From assembly GCA_007844125.1 (NCBI GenBank), contig CM017561.1, forward strand, positions 25,463,479 to 25,527,478: a stretch of 64,000 nt of DNA, in the 5' to 3' direction. The position numbers and the translations under genes are program-made. Position 1 is the first letter of the stretch. Each line of letters begins with the position of its first letter. Source of the stretch: Sinonovacula constricta. Taxonomy: Eukaryota; Mollusca; Bivalvia; Cardiida; Solecurtidae. Shown here piece by piece: positions 14,001-23,277 of the stretch. A model generated the notes under the pieces. The model was given only the letters and a program-made list of their open reading frames with translations. It was not told the origin of the DNA and did not search any database.

Positions 14001-17000
14001 GTACATGGGCTGATCAAATGACGGAAAGTCACAGTGGCTCATACCTTTTAAACACACAACAGTCTCTACACACAGTACCGTGTATATATAACTCAACAGA
14101 TATACAGCAGAGTGTCGAGCCATTCATCGTCTTAAAGTCAGTGTAAATACCACCTCCGACCAGCTGGCAGGAACTGGTAAACATTCCATAGTAAATTATT
14201 TGTCATTCATTCAGGCAGAAGTGTGCAATAGAAATGTTTGGGCTGATGATTTTTTTATTAACAAATATTTTGTCAGGATTGACAACTTTAAAAAAAAATC
14301 TTGGCAAAAATGGTAACTCATCTGTCAGATCTCTTTTGAGAAGTTTTTCTCATCTTTGTTTGATACACATTCTTTTGAGCCTTGGTGCTCATCAGAATAA
14401 TCTTCATGCAAAAAATGTAACAGATATATGCATTTAAGATTTGGTTAAGACTAGTAACCCAATGTGGAGATTATGGTATGTCTGGTCATCATGAACACAT
14501 TTCCCTGCTGAAGTCACCAATTTCATGGCACTGGATTTAGTGTACAGACCAAACACCCATATTCATAAGAGATCTTGCTAGCATCAAGGGACTGGTGTAA
14601 TATATTCCATTTATTATTTTTAAATAAACTGCTGTCTTGCCAAGGAATGCAAAATGTAATGGCAAGTCTTGTTGTGACCATCTTACACCATAAAAACCAT
14701 AAAAAGGTGTAAATATATCAAAATAGATGTAGTGAGAACCCAGTAGGCATGAATGCTACAAGATATCCATATAATTTTATAAAAATGCTTCTATTTTTTC
14801 TGTCCATACAAGCATTTACCATTGAAGTCATTTCACATGCAACCTTTGGTAGGACTCATCTTGATTTGAAAACGATGTGATCCAGATGCCCAGCAAGAGG
14901 AAGTTATAATTCCATGCCTGTATGATTTCAAAACTGTCACCTGGCTGTAGCAGACAATTGAAATACATTTGTTTCAAAAATTTATTAAAATACTCAATGT
15001 CTGGACTTATTTTAAGTGTAAGTTAATTTATGTTTAGTGCCGGTACCATGTCATCAAAATAGCCCAAGCTATAGCAATCAATTAACAGGGTTTGTATTCA
15101 TTAAGTGTTTCAATCAACAGGGTTCATATTTATAAAGAATTTCCATCAACGGAGTTCGTATTTATAAAGAATTTCCATCAACGGCGTTCGTATTTATAAA
15201 GAGTTACAATCAATAGGGTTCGTATTCATAAAAATTTATTTTTCATGACTTCAACTAGAAATTACCTTTGATACAAGAATATTTTTTGTTTTATTCATAA
15301 AGCTGTTCAATCAAATAATTTCTTAATATTTTTTTAAAAATTAATGGAAGTATCTTAGTTGAAGGACAGATGACTTTTATAAACTTATTGGGGCTAAAAT
15401 GTAACCAAAGCCTTATTGGGGCTTAAATGTAACCAAAGCCTTACGGGCTAAAATGTCAAACAAAGCCTTATGGGCTAAAATGTAACCAAAGCCTTATGGG
15501 CTAAAATGTAACCAAAGTTCTTATGGGCTTAAATGTAACCAAAGCCTTATTGGGGCTTAAATGTAACCAAAGCCTTATTGGGGCTAAAATGTAACCAAAG
15601 CCTTATTGGGGCTAAAATGTAACCAAAGCCTTATGGGCTAAAATGTACCCAAAGCCTTGTGGGCTAAAATGTACCCAAAGCCTTATGGGCTAAAATGTAA
15701 CCAAAACCTTATGGGCTAAAATATAACCAAAGCCTTGTGGGCTAAAATGTAACCAAAGCCTTGTGGGCTAAAATGTACCTAAAGCCTTGTGGGCTAAAAT
15801 GTAACCAAAGCCTTGTGGGCTAAAATGTACCCAAAGCCTTGTGGGCTAAAATGTAACCAAAGCCTTATTGGGGCTAAAATGTAACGGGCTAAAATGTACC
15901 CAAAGCCTTGTGGGCTAAAATGTACCCAAAGCCTTGTGGGCTAAAATGTAACCAAAGCCTTATTGGGGCTAAAATGTAACCAAAGCCTTATGGGCTAAAA
16001 TGTAACCAAAGCCTTATGGGCTAAAATGTAACCAAAGCCATATGGGCTAAAATGTAACCAAAGCCTTATGGGCCAAAATGTAACCATAGCCTTATGGGCT
16101 AAAATGTAACCAAAGCCTTATGGGCTAAATGTAACCAAAGCCTTATGGGCTATAATGTAACCAAAGCCTTACGGGCTAAAATGTAACTAAAGCCTTACGG
16201 GCTAAAATGTAACCAAAGCCTTATGGGCTAAAATGTAACCAAAGTCTTATGGGCTTAAATGTAACCAAAGCCTTACGGGCCAAAATGTAACTGAAGCCTT
16301 ATGGGCTAAAATGTCAATCATATTTTCCCCTTTTATCTTAAGCTGTGTTTTTAATCACTGGTTATAATTTTTATGTCAAAGCCTATTTATACAGTACACT
16401 GTACAATTAATACATGATAAAAATACATTTATTGCAAGAAAGGTCCTTTTAGGTCAACCGGGTAGAATCCTATACAACAGTAAATCAGATTTCCAGATCA
16501 GACTGTTCAAGATGTGAGCTGTGTAATAAAAAAAAACACTTTTTGGCTGCAAAGTCTCTTGTTTGTTTGTTTTTTTGTTACATCACACCCACATAATTAT
16601 AGACTAATTCTCCACATTGTCTTTTTACCCATGCCCGATAATCATCCAATAAGTAAGAACATAGTACTGGTTACGTTACTTCTACATGCAGCAGATTGAG
16701 GATTAAACCCACATAAAATAATTGCTACCTGCCCAATGTACCACCGTCCATGAGCTTATAAATGACATGTATATAGTGTACTGACTTGGTTGGCTGGGAT
16801 ATCATAATAATTATTTAGTGTTAAAGGTGGTATCTGACATTTTGAACCAAACATTTTTCTTCAAACAGCCTAATAAACTATTGTTACTTGAACAGATCCC
16901 GTGAAATGCTGTTTGTTGATGTCCTGTATGTATGTTAAAAATAAAGCACAACACCAAAATCATGATTACAAGCTTGTTTTTCCTTTCTGAGCCACACTGC

Positions 17001-20000
17001 ACAGTGTTTGTAAGTTATTTTGCTATTTTTATTTTACTAAGAAACCGACATGACCACTTAGTTATATGTTCACGCAATATCATTATCTGGTTAATCCAGT
17101 CTGAAGGTAATGCTTTTTTTTAGCACAAATCCCAATAGTGCTTATATGTAGATTTGGAAAAAATGAACATTTAGAATAGTTTTTAATGCATTGTACTGTC
17201 TAACAACTGAGTATTGTTCAGAATCATCTTTGACTAAAGAATGATTTTCCACACAAATTATGCACATATACTCCAAACAGGAATCAGAATATTTTTACAT
17301 ATATTTGAAATAGGCAAACTGTCGGATACAACCTTCAAACCTTTCATTCATAGTAAATGTATAGGGTTTTAAAAATTAATTGATTTTTGTTGATGTTCTT
17401 TTAAATATTTTTAAATATTTTTTAAACACATTCATGTTTTGTATATAATTATATAACCTATATTAAACTAGTCTACAAATAAACCCTTAGTTGTGTTGAT
17501 TCTGCTAAAGATAAAAGGAATAATTGTGATTGCTTTACAAAGGCGTAAAATGGCATATGCATGAGCTAAAGGGTTAACGTATCGGTAGCAATGACAATGT
17601 ATAAAAAAAAACAAATGTAAATAAGACAACTGTGACCCTTAGGCTGTCTGTCTTACAAAAATAAAGTTGGAATAATGATATTATGATACTGAACATTCAT
17701 TTAAATGTTGTATTTCACTCATTATACTTCTTTATCATTGAACTATTTTTTAATTTGTGATATGTCATTGCCCATGGAAGATGACTAACCTGTCAAAAGT
17801 GGTGTAACGGAAACCCGACATAAAGTCAAATAGTGGTGAGAGTGAACAAGGGAGAAGACTTTGGAACTGGATCTGCCACTTCCGTATATGTGTAGTGCAT
17901 TGATGGTACAGTCGTGTACTTGCATAATAGCCTCATGTACAATGTGTGTGCTGTGTTTTATAAAAACAACAACATTGATGTAACAACAATTGGGGTTATG
18001 TACAACAACCAGGGTTATGTAGTGTCTTTCTATGCTTTTTAACAACAAACCTAAAACAAGATTACTGTTGCTTGACATTGTGCTTATATTGTGATAACTG
18101 ATATGTTGTTTGCTCTCCAGACAATATATACCAAATAGCTGACTGACTGTATTTCCAGGAGATTGAAACATCTAATTAAGCTGTTATGCATATTTCCATT
18201 AGAGATTAAAAGAAAAGAAATGTTTTTATTACAAGGCCTTTACAAATACTTAATGTTTTATTATAACTATAACAGTTAGAAGAAAAGAGGTGCTATTTAA
18301 ATATAAAACATATTGAGCCTGTATCAGAGTTTGTTAAGTGTACTGTCATTGTGTGAACAGATCAAATGCCGCAAGAACAGACATAACAAGATTTTTAAGG
18401 ATAAACTCAGATGGTAATGGAGGGTATGAATTGAAGACACATGTAGTATTGATTGGAGGCATTAAAATATGAGAGGATTCATAGCAGACTCAGGTGCAAG
18501 ACTTAACGGTTATCATAGTGGTCGAGTGGTAAAGGCGTTGGACTTGGAAGTGCTGGGCCCAGTGATCAAACTCAAGACCAGACACAAGAATTTAGATGTT
18601 AGTTCTAGGGCGTGACTTGTTACTGGACTTTGTTATAGATAATTATCATCATGGTACTGGTTCTACCCAGGAAGAGGAATTCACTAATCAAAATAGAAAC
18701 CTGGGCTCTTCACTGTGCTATAAAGAAAAAAAACTTCAATCAGACTCTCAAAGATTTGTAATCCACTCACCTTTAACCATTTAGTTTCGTACTTATATGA
18801 TAAATTATAGCTATCCAGTACCCAGCTAGTCTGGCAGGTTTTCCTTCACTGGGTCCGTAACTATTTTTATCTGGAAATCCCTGACTATTCAACATTATAA
18901 TGCTTCATGCATTAATAAGAATAACAAAATCTTAAATTTTTGTTACAACTTTATGAAAAAGGTAAAATGACATTGCTAGAGAATATAAAAAGGTAAAGTA
19001 ACATTGCTAGAGAATAACTTTATGAAATGGTAAAATGACATTGTTAGCAACTGCAGCAAATGGTGCATGTCCTGGGCAGTCAGTTCCCAGAAGGAGTGGC
19101 TGATTCTGATCTACACTGTTTTCTTGAAACTGTTCAAGATATGCTTAAAGCAGTTTAAAAGTGGCAATGATGAATGTATGTGTTGCTAATTTGTACTTAT
19201 AGGTTATTATACATTTTACTGTACAATACGGGAATATAATTTATGTGGACGAGTACACAGCTTGAAAAGTCATATTGGACGAGCCAATAAAGCGAGTCCA
19301 ATATGACTTTTCAAGCTGTGTACGAGTCCAAATATATTCCGTATCGTACAGTAAAATGTATAATAACCATTTTATTATATATCTTTCGTTTATATAAATA
19401 TTCCAACATCTGATTTCGTTTTGATTTACATTGTTTTTCTCCTTTTGTCCATCGATAAAATTAGAAATTTCTTCATCTGTCAACATTTTGACTTTTGTCA
19501 AAACAAAACAACGCTTCCTGTTCATCTAGACGCTTTACAAGCAGTTTTAAACATACACTAACAAGCGTCTTTATGCACGCATAGTTCCCGGTCTTTAATT
19601 CGGAAACCAGACTAGCATCGTTTAGTGCACATGTACCCAACCCTCCAATATGAAATTAATATATATTTTTTGGATCCAATACGGGAATATATTGGACGGT
19701 CACGTGGTACAAATGCAGATTGTTGATTGGTTAGATTTATTAGATATATAATAAAAAGTTTTATTGTTCACTGTTATTTCTTTGAAGTTTTGAACAGTAC
19801 TGAAATACACCTGGGTGAATAAATTTGTATTGATCTGGACCATTCATGATCATGGCCACCTTGATAAGCCTGCTGATCAATATTACACACTTACTCCCTC
19901 CCAAGGTTATATTCATGACTCATTAACAACACAGTATTTTTGTCAAAATCTTCCTAGCTGTAGTGCTACATATTGACTTCAATGAAAATCAGATTCCCCA

Positions 20001-22869
20001 AAGTTATCATATAAGTTTCAGATTACTATTTTACAGGTAAGTCAAGTTATGTAAAGACATAGCATACATACAATTATATTTTATACCAGTTTAGCATACC
20101 ACAAACTTATGAAACCACATATGACAACTCAAGTCAATCTCAGAAGGAAATCAACTTCTCTTCTTATGGTACAACTGCTGGTTAAATCTGCTGACAGTGA
20201 CATGTTGTACAGTTTCCATATATTCCATAAATATAAGCACCAATAACAAAATGAAAAACAACAACAACAACCATGATTTAAAGGTAATTATACTTCAAGA
20301 ACTGTAAGCCAGTGTTTAATCTTCAGTGTGCCCTTGCACTCATGGCCTCTAACATTTATTTTGGGCGTATCCATAAGCATGGTTTGGGCCCCTAAGGCGA
20401 GCCTACATCAAAAAGACATTTCCACTCCTTTTCCATCTCAAAGTATGACTGTGTACCGATTCTACTTATGCTGACAGCCTGTCACTCATCAAGTACTTTT
20501 AAACCTTTCACTATAATATTACATCATTGCTATTCACATTGGCTCTGACGCCAAGAATATGTAAAGCAAATCCCAGATTATTGTGAACTGCAATTGACAA
20601 AAATCATTGCAAATGCTGTTTAATAAGAACATCAATCAATGTCTGAGATAGTGGTGTCCTCCTCAATCCTTTACCCAGATTCTTTACAGACGAAGTGAAT
20701 GTTTTAATGGAATTGCCCTAATGATAAGCATTTCAAACATTGGTTACTCTTTTTATCTTTTACTTACAGCTTTTTTCAAAACCTCGCTGTGAAGTATATA
20801 AAACATATTCAAGCAATAAGATCAGCTCCTTTGCACATATTATCAAACATCTTCTTATGAATGTCCCATGCCATTGGCAGATCATATTCACTCAATAAAT
20901 GAATTTTGCCTGGTTACCAGGTTATGTAGATTTAGCTAGCAAGATGGACAGAAGGTATAGTTGCTTAAATCTGTGGAGATTAAAATTTAAGTACTAAAAT
21001 GTACTAGGAAAACTACCATGATGTATTTACACAATTTATTTGATCATAGTTGTACTTAAAAAAAAGAGGGAACAACAGCAATAATGGCAACATCAACAGC
21101 ACTGAATAATTTGAAAATTTAACAAATATATTAGAGAATCTTCATAAAGAAGTTATTTTCAAATCACATGATGTGTGCGGGCCAAACATCATTTTTATAT
21201 TACATCACTGTTTGGAAATGTAAGTGCTGCCGAGTGATTGGAGTCACCGACTTGTAATTCCTTATCCAGTCTATGATTCCCAGTTGTGCTTTCATGTGGA
21301 GAAATCATCCAACATGCAGTGCATGGGTGGTTCTACCCAGAAAAACATCTGCCCATAAAAAAAAAGGTACAAGAATAAAAAATAGCTTAAAAGAAATTTT
21401 GTCAATGGGAAAAATTCAAACCGGGGCAGACTGTGAGAGAAGCCAATTTTGAAACCACTGAGCTAAAGAAACATTTTCCTAATGCAGTCATAAGGTATCG
21501 GTTATACACTACAGAAAAATATGCACATTGAGGATTGAGGATGACAATAAGTGACTAACACACCTTTGAAAAAGACATCATTTATTTGACGAAGAGAAGC
21601 ATTTTGGCATTAAATGTAAATTATCTGAAAGCTCTAATTGAATGACTAAATTGAAAAATGATGGTGTTTTAATATTTAATTGGGAGAAAATGGTTAATAA
21701 CTCTGATTTTAAAACATAAAAATTAATGCAATCGAAAAGAAAATTCTATAAACTTGGGACATAATTTCAATATCAATGAAATGATTCAGACGTTTTAATG
21801 TTCAAATTGATTTGTCTAGGTTGGCAAAAAATATCAGCATATAAATTTACAATTTACAGATGATTAAAGATTCATTAATAAGCTTTCGCCTATGAACATT
21901 TATAATCTTCGACAAGGGGAAAAGGATGCCAATTTTCAGAGTAATGTCCATCTTGTTCCTTTGTCATCAGCAGCATGTGCCCCATTGTATGTGAGCTTTT
22001 TCATGCGTTTTTCTTTTTTTTGTCTTAAACATATGTTTATGCAATGTTAATGTTTGTTATCACTTTTTGTGGGGTAAATAGAGAACATATAAAATTTCCT
22101 TCATAAAAGTGGTATAAATAAATACCAAAATGCACTTAAGTTCAAATATTTAAAAAAAATAAACTGCTTACTAGGTTGAGGAAAAAATATAGTTCAACAA
22201 ATGCAGGAAATAATTTCAATATTACATAAATATACACCAGCATATTTTAAACACTACAGTTATGACTGATCATACATAAATAAATGATTAAATTATCTGT
22301 CTCAGGATGAGGTGTCAAAATCTTTTCACGCATGGACAATCCCAATTCTCCATCACAATTAGGCATTATACTGTATGTTTACCTATTTACGGAAATGACT
22401 GGACTAATCCCTATATAAGATCAATTTACCGAAATGGTCATTTACTGAAGTGACTGGTATGGTTACTGCAGTGATCACATGCAAATACAGATCAGTATTG
22501 TTAAGAGCTCACTTATCTGTAAATTTCAACAAAAGGGTCAATATTCTGGACACAGTCTTTCCAAAGTCCATACATAAATGGAAAAAAGAAGGGGAGATAG
22601 AGCTTCCACACAGTAGCCCTATGATGGCTATATAAAATACTGACCAACTCCACTGATATGACATCTCCCAGGCTGACAGTTTCCTGGATGGTGCGCGGAG
22701 GGTTCTCCGTCAGGTATAGCCATTCGTCTCCCAGGATCACGTACTTGAACGCCTTGTTCTCCTTCTCAGACACCACAATGCACGACTCATAGCCACGGAT
22801 TCTTTCATACACCTGTTCGGGGAGCGTGCGGAACAGAAAACTTTCTAACTTGCTGTTCTTTTTCTGCAT
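1972..22869 (-). CDS. C12orf56: C12orf56-like protein (whole gene, six exons)
   Basis: Spliced minus-strand gene joining 22869-22645, 6969-5984, 5685-5511, 3707-3631, 2765-2624 and 2072-1972. All five junctions keep the frame (phases 0, 2, 0, 2, 0) and have AG acceptors and GT donors. The product is about 568-569 residues if it ends here. Residues 1-75 contain RGYESCIVVSE and YLTENPPRTI, which match my memory of the vertebrate C12orf56 family (DUF4551), whose function is unknown. Residues ~76-403 are a Ser/Lys/Arg-rich, probably disordered linker. Residues 404-569 are more conserved-looking helical sequence. The start is the first ATG after an in-frame TGA 15 bases upstream, with A at -3. The stop is uncertain: the TAA at 1970-1968 lies inside a GA|GTAAGG donor, so more exons may lie to the left. 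The human protein is about 620 residues, which also hints at missing C-terminus. No signal peptide or membrane segment was seen. Confidence 0.72.
2624..2765 (-). CDS. C12orf56: C12orf56-like exon 5
   Basis: 142 bp. Its first base completes an Arg codon (AG|G). It then encodes 47 residues: GKIDMLFQELKRDLLK, then SNDMEQTYLLLNELKMA, ending ALKRLFWK. The acceptor is tatgtttcag and the donor GTATGG. The heptad-like leucines suggest amphipathic helices. Confidence 0.78.
2766..3353. other. Intron 4, left part
   Basis: AT-rich intronic sequence between exon 5 and the SINE. No further exon or repeat was recognised. Confidence 0.5.
3366..3616 (+). mobile_element. tRNA-derived SINE, copy 1, 5'-truncated
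   Basis: Lacks the A-box part of the tRNA head, starting at cggcttgcggatcgggagg. It keeps the B box (ggttcgaacccc), the body, and a tail of repeated taatccc. A perfect 12-bp target-site duplication, TCAATCATACAC, lies at 3354-3365 and 3617-3628. It is oriented antisense to the host gene and sits within intron 4 next to the exon 4 donor. Confidence 0.88.
3631..3707 (-). CDS. C12orf56: C12orf56-like exon 4 (short)
   Basis: 77 bp, too short to show as an open frame but required to fix the reading phase between exons 3 and 5. It encodes 25 residues (SSTSMLNPGTIDTPKG... to ...FKGPHAQ) plus two bases. The acceptor is tgtattttcag at 3708-3709 and the donor is GTGTGT at 3630-3625. A SINE lies just beyond the donor, so the intron begins with a target-site duplication. 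Confidence 0.75.
3907..4422 (+). mobile_element. Inverted-terminal-repeat element, copy 1 (MITE-like, unclassified)
   Basis: 516 bp without coding capacity. The left end reads ATAGTTTTCATGTGATG and the right end, reverse-complemented, ATAGTTTCCACGTCAGTG. Subterminal 'ggcagccatctttg' blocks are also inverted. A second copy lies at 40197-40706 in the opposite orientation. A 35-bp near-identical direct repeat flanks this copy (3864-3898 and 4428-4462, one mismatch), beginning gatacataaagcaaatgg. It is absent around copy 2. Confidence 0.6.
4463..5510. other. Intron 3, right part
   Basis: AT-rich intronic sequence between the MITE-like element and exon 3. No exon, RNA gene or clear repeat seen. 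Confidence 0.5.
5511..5685 (-). CDS. C12orf56: C12orf56-like exon 3
   Basis: 175 bp. Its first base completes a Ser codon (AG|T) left by exon 2. It then encodes 58 residues running from VLSMASVSDFGG through LEKRRVVLNLYLLSNVS to SAWSNYLL. The acceptor is ccCAG at 5686-5687 and the donor at 5510-5505 is a perfect GTAAGT. The hydrophobic and basic pattern looks like folded helical sequence, unlike exon 2. Confidence 0.78.
5984..6969 (-). CDS. C12orf56: C12orf56-like exon 2 (large low-complexity exon)
   Basis: 986 bp, phase 0 in and phase 2 out, encoding residues 76-403 plus two bases of codon 404. The acceptor is tcttttccag at 6970-6971 and the donor is GTAAGA at 5983. The start, VNDFPDFLMGDDKRNSQHL, is probably the end of the N-terminal folded domain. 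The rest is rich in Ser, Lys and Arg, with a KKKKKG run, an acidic helix (EELEEDILEDLE), a SARSARSLKSARS stretch and a CCCS segment. The composition suggests a disordered linker that is likely phosphorylated. Confidence 0.8.
7160..7192. repeat. (GTCA/GTCG)n microsatellite
   Basis: Eight tetranucleotide units alternating ggtc, agtc and ggtcagtc, within intron 1 just upstream of exon 2. Confidence 0.75.
8230..8503 (-). mobile_element. tRNA-derived SINE, copy 2, full-length
   Basis: Read on the minus strand it starts ccggctgcaatagctcagg (A box region ctcaggtggtagagc), has a B box ggttcgatcccc, the same body as the copies at 3.4 and 13.3 kb, and ends gccggctaatccc. The head folds like a tRNA with CCGGC/GCCGG acceptor-like ends. 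Open frames across it are by-products of the SINE. Confidence 0.88.
8869..9227 (+). mobile_element. hAT-type MITE, copy 1
   Basis: 359 bp with inverted ends CAGGCGCG...CGCGCCTG, flanked by a perfect 8-bp target-site duplication GTCAAACT (8861-8868 and 9228-9235). An 8-bp duplication with CAG-starting ends is the hAT signature. No transposase frame, so it is non-autonomous. A second copy is at 30313-30650. A cgcacgtgcg palindrome lies near the right end. Confidence 0.88.
9622..9790 (-). mobile_element. tRNA-derived SINE remnant (second SINE family)
   Basis: On the minus strand a B-box-like gtgggtttaagtc is followed by a tail containing gtggttctgtccag. The same arrangement, tRNA-like head then tggttctacccag, occurs at 18.5 and 21.2 kb. 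The A box is decayed. Confidence 0.45.
10242..10732. repeat. 28-bp minisatellite made from a SINE tRNA head
   Basis: About 17 copies of a 28-bp unit with core tagcacaattggtagaga, separated by ccagacct-type spacers. Early units carry partial insertions (gcaattggtaga). The core closely resembles a tRNA A box (compare tagctcaggtggtagagc in the SINEs nearby), and the last unit runs directly into a SINE-like B box and body. Confidence 0.85.
10733..10990 (+). mobile_element. Diverged tRNA-derived SINE body downstream of the array
   Basis: Begins with a B-box-like segment (gggaggtcc...agtttgatccc), then catgacataccaaagtc-type sequence corresponding to 'gtcataccaaagact' in the intact SINEs, then cctgctaatgctc for cctcctaacgctc. 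It is a related but older or different SINE whose head became the tandem array. Confidence 0.6.
10991..11613. other. Intron 1 spacer
   Basis: AT-rich intronic DNA between the SINE body and a MITE remnant. Nothing supportable. Confidence 0.45.
11614..11702. mobile_element. Possible pogo-like MITE remnant
   Basis: Reads tacagtacaacctcactta followed by aggaccacctcgc, with gtccctccgagagagg on the other side. The CAGTA-start end resembles pogo/Tigger-type ends, but no matching right end or TA duplication was confirmed. Confidence 0.3.
11970..12856. repeat. 34-36 bp minisatellite
   Basis: About 24 units, each with acttgattgatggttattt and a tttatcatcatgtt or tttatcattgtgtt part. Variants: ttgactgatggtcaattt, ctatcatt and two-base length changes. 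Two stray units (~13040 and ~13203) lie beyond a repeat fragment, so the array was interrupted. Open frames are periodic artefacts. Confidence 0.92.
12857..13045 (+). repeat. Fragment of dispersed family B
   Basis: Contains gaccgttccaaggcggtaac and gacctatcacagattcg, also found at 27.6, 29.8, 38.4, 41.8 and 49.9 kb. It interrupts the 34-36 bp array: array-like sequence (aatgatggtcaatttttatc) resumes immediately after it. Confidence 0.7.
13263..13532 (+). mobile_element. tRNA-derived SINE, copy 3, full-length
   Basis: Starts ccggccgcaatagctcaggt. A box, B box (ggttcgaacccc) and body match copy 2. It ends in an A-rich/atccc tail. A perfect 12-bp target-site duplication TTAACTACTCAA lies at 13251-13262 and 13533-13544, showing insertion by target-primed reverse transcription. 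The anticodon region is one base too long for a clean tRNA, so this is a SINE, not a tRNA gene. Confidence 0.92.
13545..15075. other. Intron 1 spacer
   Basis: AT-rich intron. No gene seen. A short gtctgatcaagacatac motif near 13.62 kb may be a fragment of the dispersed 'gatcaggatctgcacta' family. Confidence 0.45.
15076..15235. repeat. 33-bp minisatellite, ~5 copies
   Basis: Units contain caacagggttcatatttata, with variants caacggagttcg and caatagggttcg. Immediately left of the longer 26-bp array but unrelated in sequence. Confidence 0.8.
15385..16316. repeat. 26-bp minisatellite, ~35 copies
   Basis: Core unit gggctaaaatgtaaccaaag followed by ccttat. Two main length types: 26 bp with ccttatggg, and 28 bp with ccttattgggg. 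Sequence variants (ccttgtggg, gtacccaaag) cluster in the middle. One truncated unit at ~15884 marks an internal deletion. Confidence 0.93.
16317..18504. other. Intron 1 spacer, no supported gene
   Basis: AT-rich. A 128-codon minus-strand open frame (17785-18171) has low complexity, no domain and no splice context, and is not called. Several poly-T and TTTAAATATT runs are present. Confidence 0.45.
18505..18690 (+). mobile_element. tRNA-derived SINE remnant (Leu/Ser-like head)
   Basis: agtggtcgagtggtaaaggc is an A box of the type II tRNA kind, followed by tgatcaaactc as a worn B box and then tggttctacccagg. The tail motif is shared with the remnants at 9.6 and 21.3 kb. Confidence 0.5.
19202..19368. 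repeat. Near-perfect long inverted repeat (foldback hairpin)
   Basis: Two ~75-bp arms beginning ggttattatacattttactg meet around a ~15-base loop (gagccaataaagcga). The inner ~35 bp of each arm, through cagcttgaaaagtcatattg, pairs perfectly. The outer part has a few indels. RNA or single-stranded DNA from here would form a very stable hairpin. Confidence 0.9.
19361..19765. mobile_element. Inverted-repeat element next to the hairpin
   Basis: Left end taaccattttattatatatc, and the right end, reverse-complemented, has ctttttattatatatc. Near the right side a further copy of the hairpin outer arm (caatacgggaatatattgg) occurs, so hairpin and element probably form one composite mobile unit. No coding capacity. 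Confidence 0.45.
19766..21226. other. Intron 1 spacer
   Basis: AT-rich intronic sequence without recognised exons or elements. Confidence 0.45.
21227..21350 (+). mobile_element. tRNA-derived SINE remnant
   Basis: ctgccgagtgattggagtca resembles a Leu/Ser-type A box. ctatgattcccag is a worn B box. gggtggttctacccag follows, as in the 18.5-kb copy. Confidence 0.45.
21351..22644. other. Intron 1, part next to exon 1
   Basis: AT-rich, no coding signal. The open frames reading through from exon 1 (22513-22644) are intronic read-through. Confidence 0.5.
22645..22869 (-). CDS. C12orf56: C12orf56-like exon 1 (start exon)
   Basis: Encodes residues 1-75, beginning MQKKNSKLESFLF and ending GDVISVEL. 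The donor at 22644-22643 is GTCAGT, a slightly weak form of GTRAGT. Joining to exon 2 in phase 0 gives VISVEL-VNDFPDFL, which matches the family's acidic D(D/Y)(F/Y)P-type continuation. The frame stays open past the donor, but the read-through sequence looks random. This exon carries the most family-specific part of the protein. Confidence 0.78.
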
Positions 22870-23277
22870 TATATCCAGATTTCAGGCGCATTACTTATTC
22901 CACTTGTTGGTTTGAACCATTTTTATTTGAATTTACACAAAACACAATCCCCGCGTGTTTAATAAAACACAAAAAGCTACCGTATTTTCTGTCGGACATA
23001 AGATTAACACCGCTACCAAGCACCTGTAAACAATCTATGCAGGGGTCGAAGGTCGTGTACAACGATTTTACCTCGATTGTAGAAGAGTTATCAGGGGTGA
23101 GGAATAGAGATCAAAGTAAGAGTTGTCTCCCATTAATTGTAAGCGCGCGCTCTTACAGCTCTCTGGTAAGCTGTACATGTTAAAATACAAGAAAAGTCAT
23201 ATAAAGGCGACGCAAAAAATAAAATTGAACAGGTTAAAGCAATATGGGAGCAAATACGAAGACATATTTAACATTAT
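22870..23277 (-). promoter_or_regulatory. Likely promoter and 5' UTR of the C12orf56-like gene
   Basis: Placed by position only: this is the ~400 bp between the start codon and the retrotransposon. An in-frame TGA precedes the ATG by 15 bases. A gtaagcgcgcgctcttac inverted motif lies at ~23141-23158. No TATA box at a convincing distance was found. Confidence 0.35.

Noticed and set aside
17785..18171. 128-codon minus-strand frame
   Set aside because: No domain, low-complexity Ser/His/Val text, no splice sites or promoter. Lies in an intron of a same-strand gene.
22513..22644. Extension of exon 1 to the open-frame end
   Set aside because: Joining at the GTCAGT donor gives a family-like continuation in exon 2; the read-through sequence does not.
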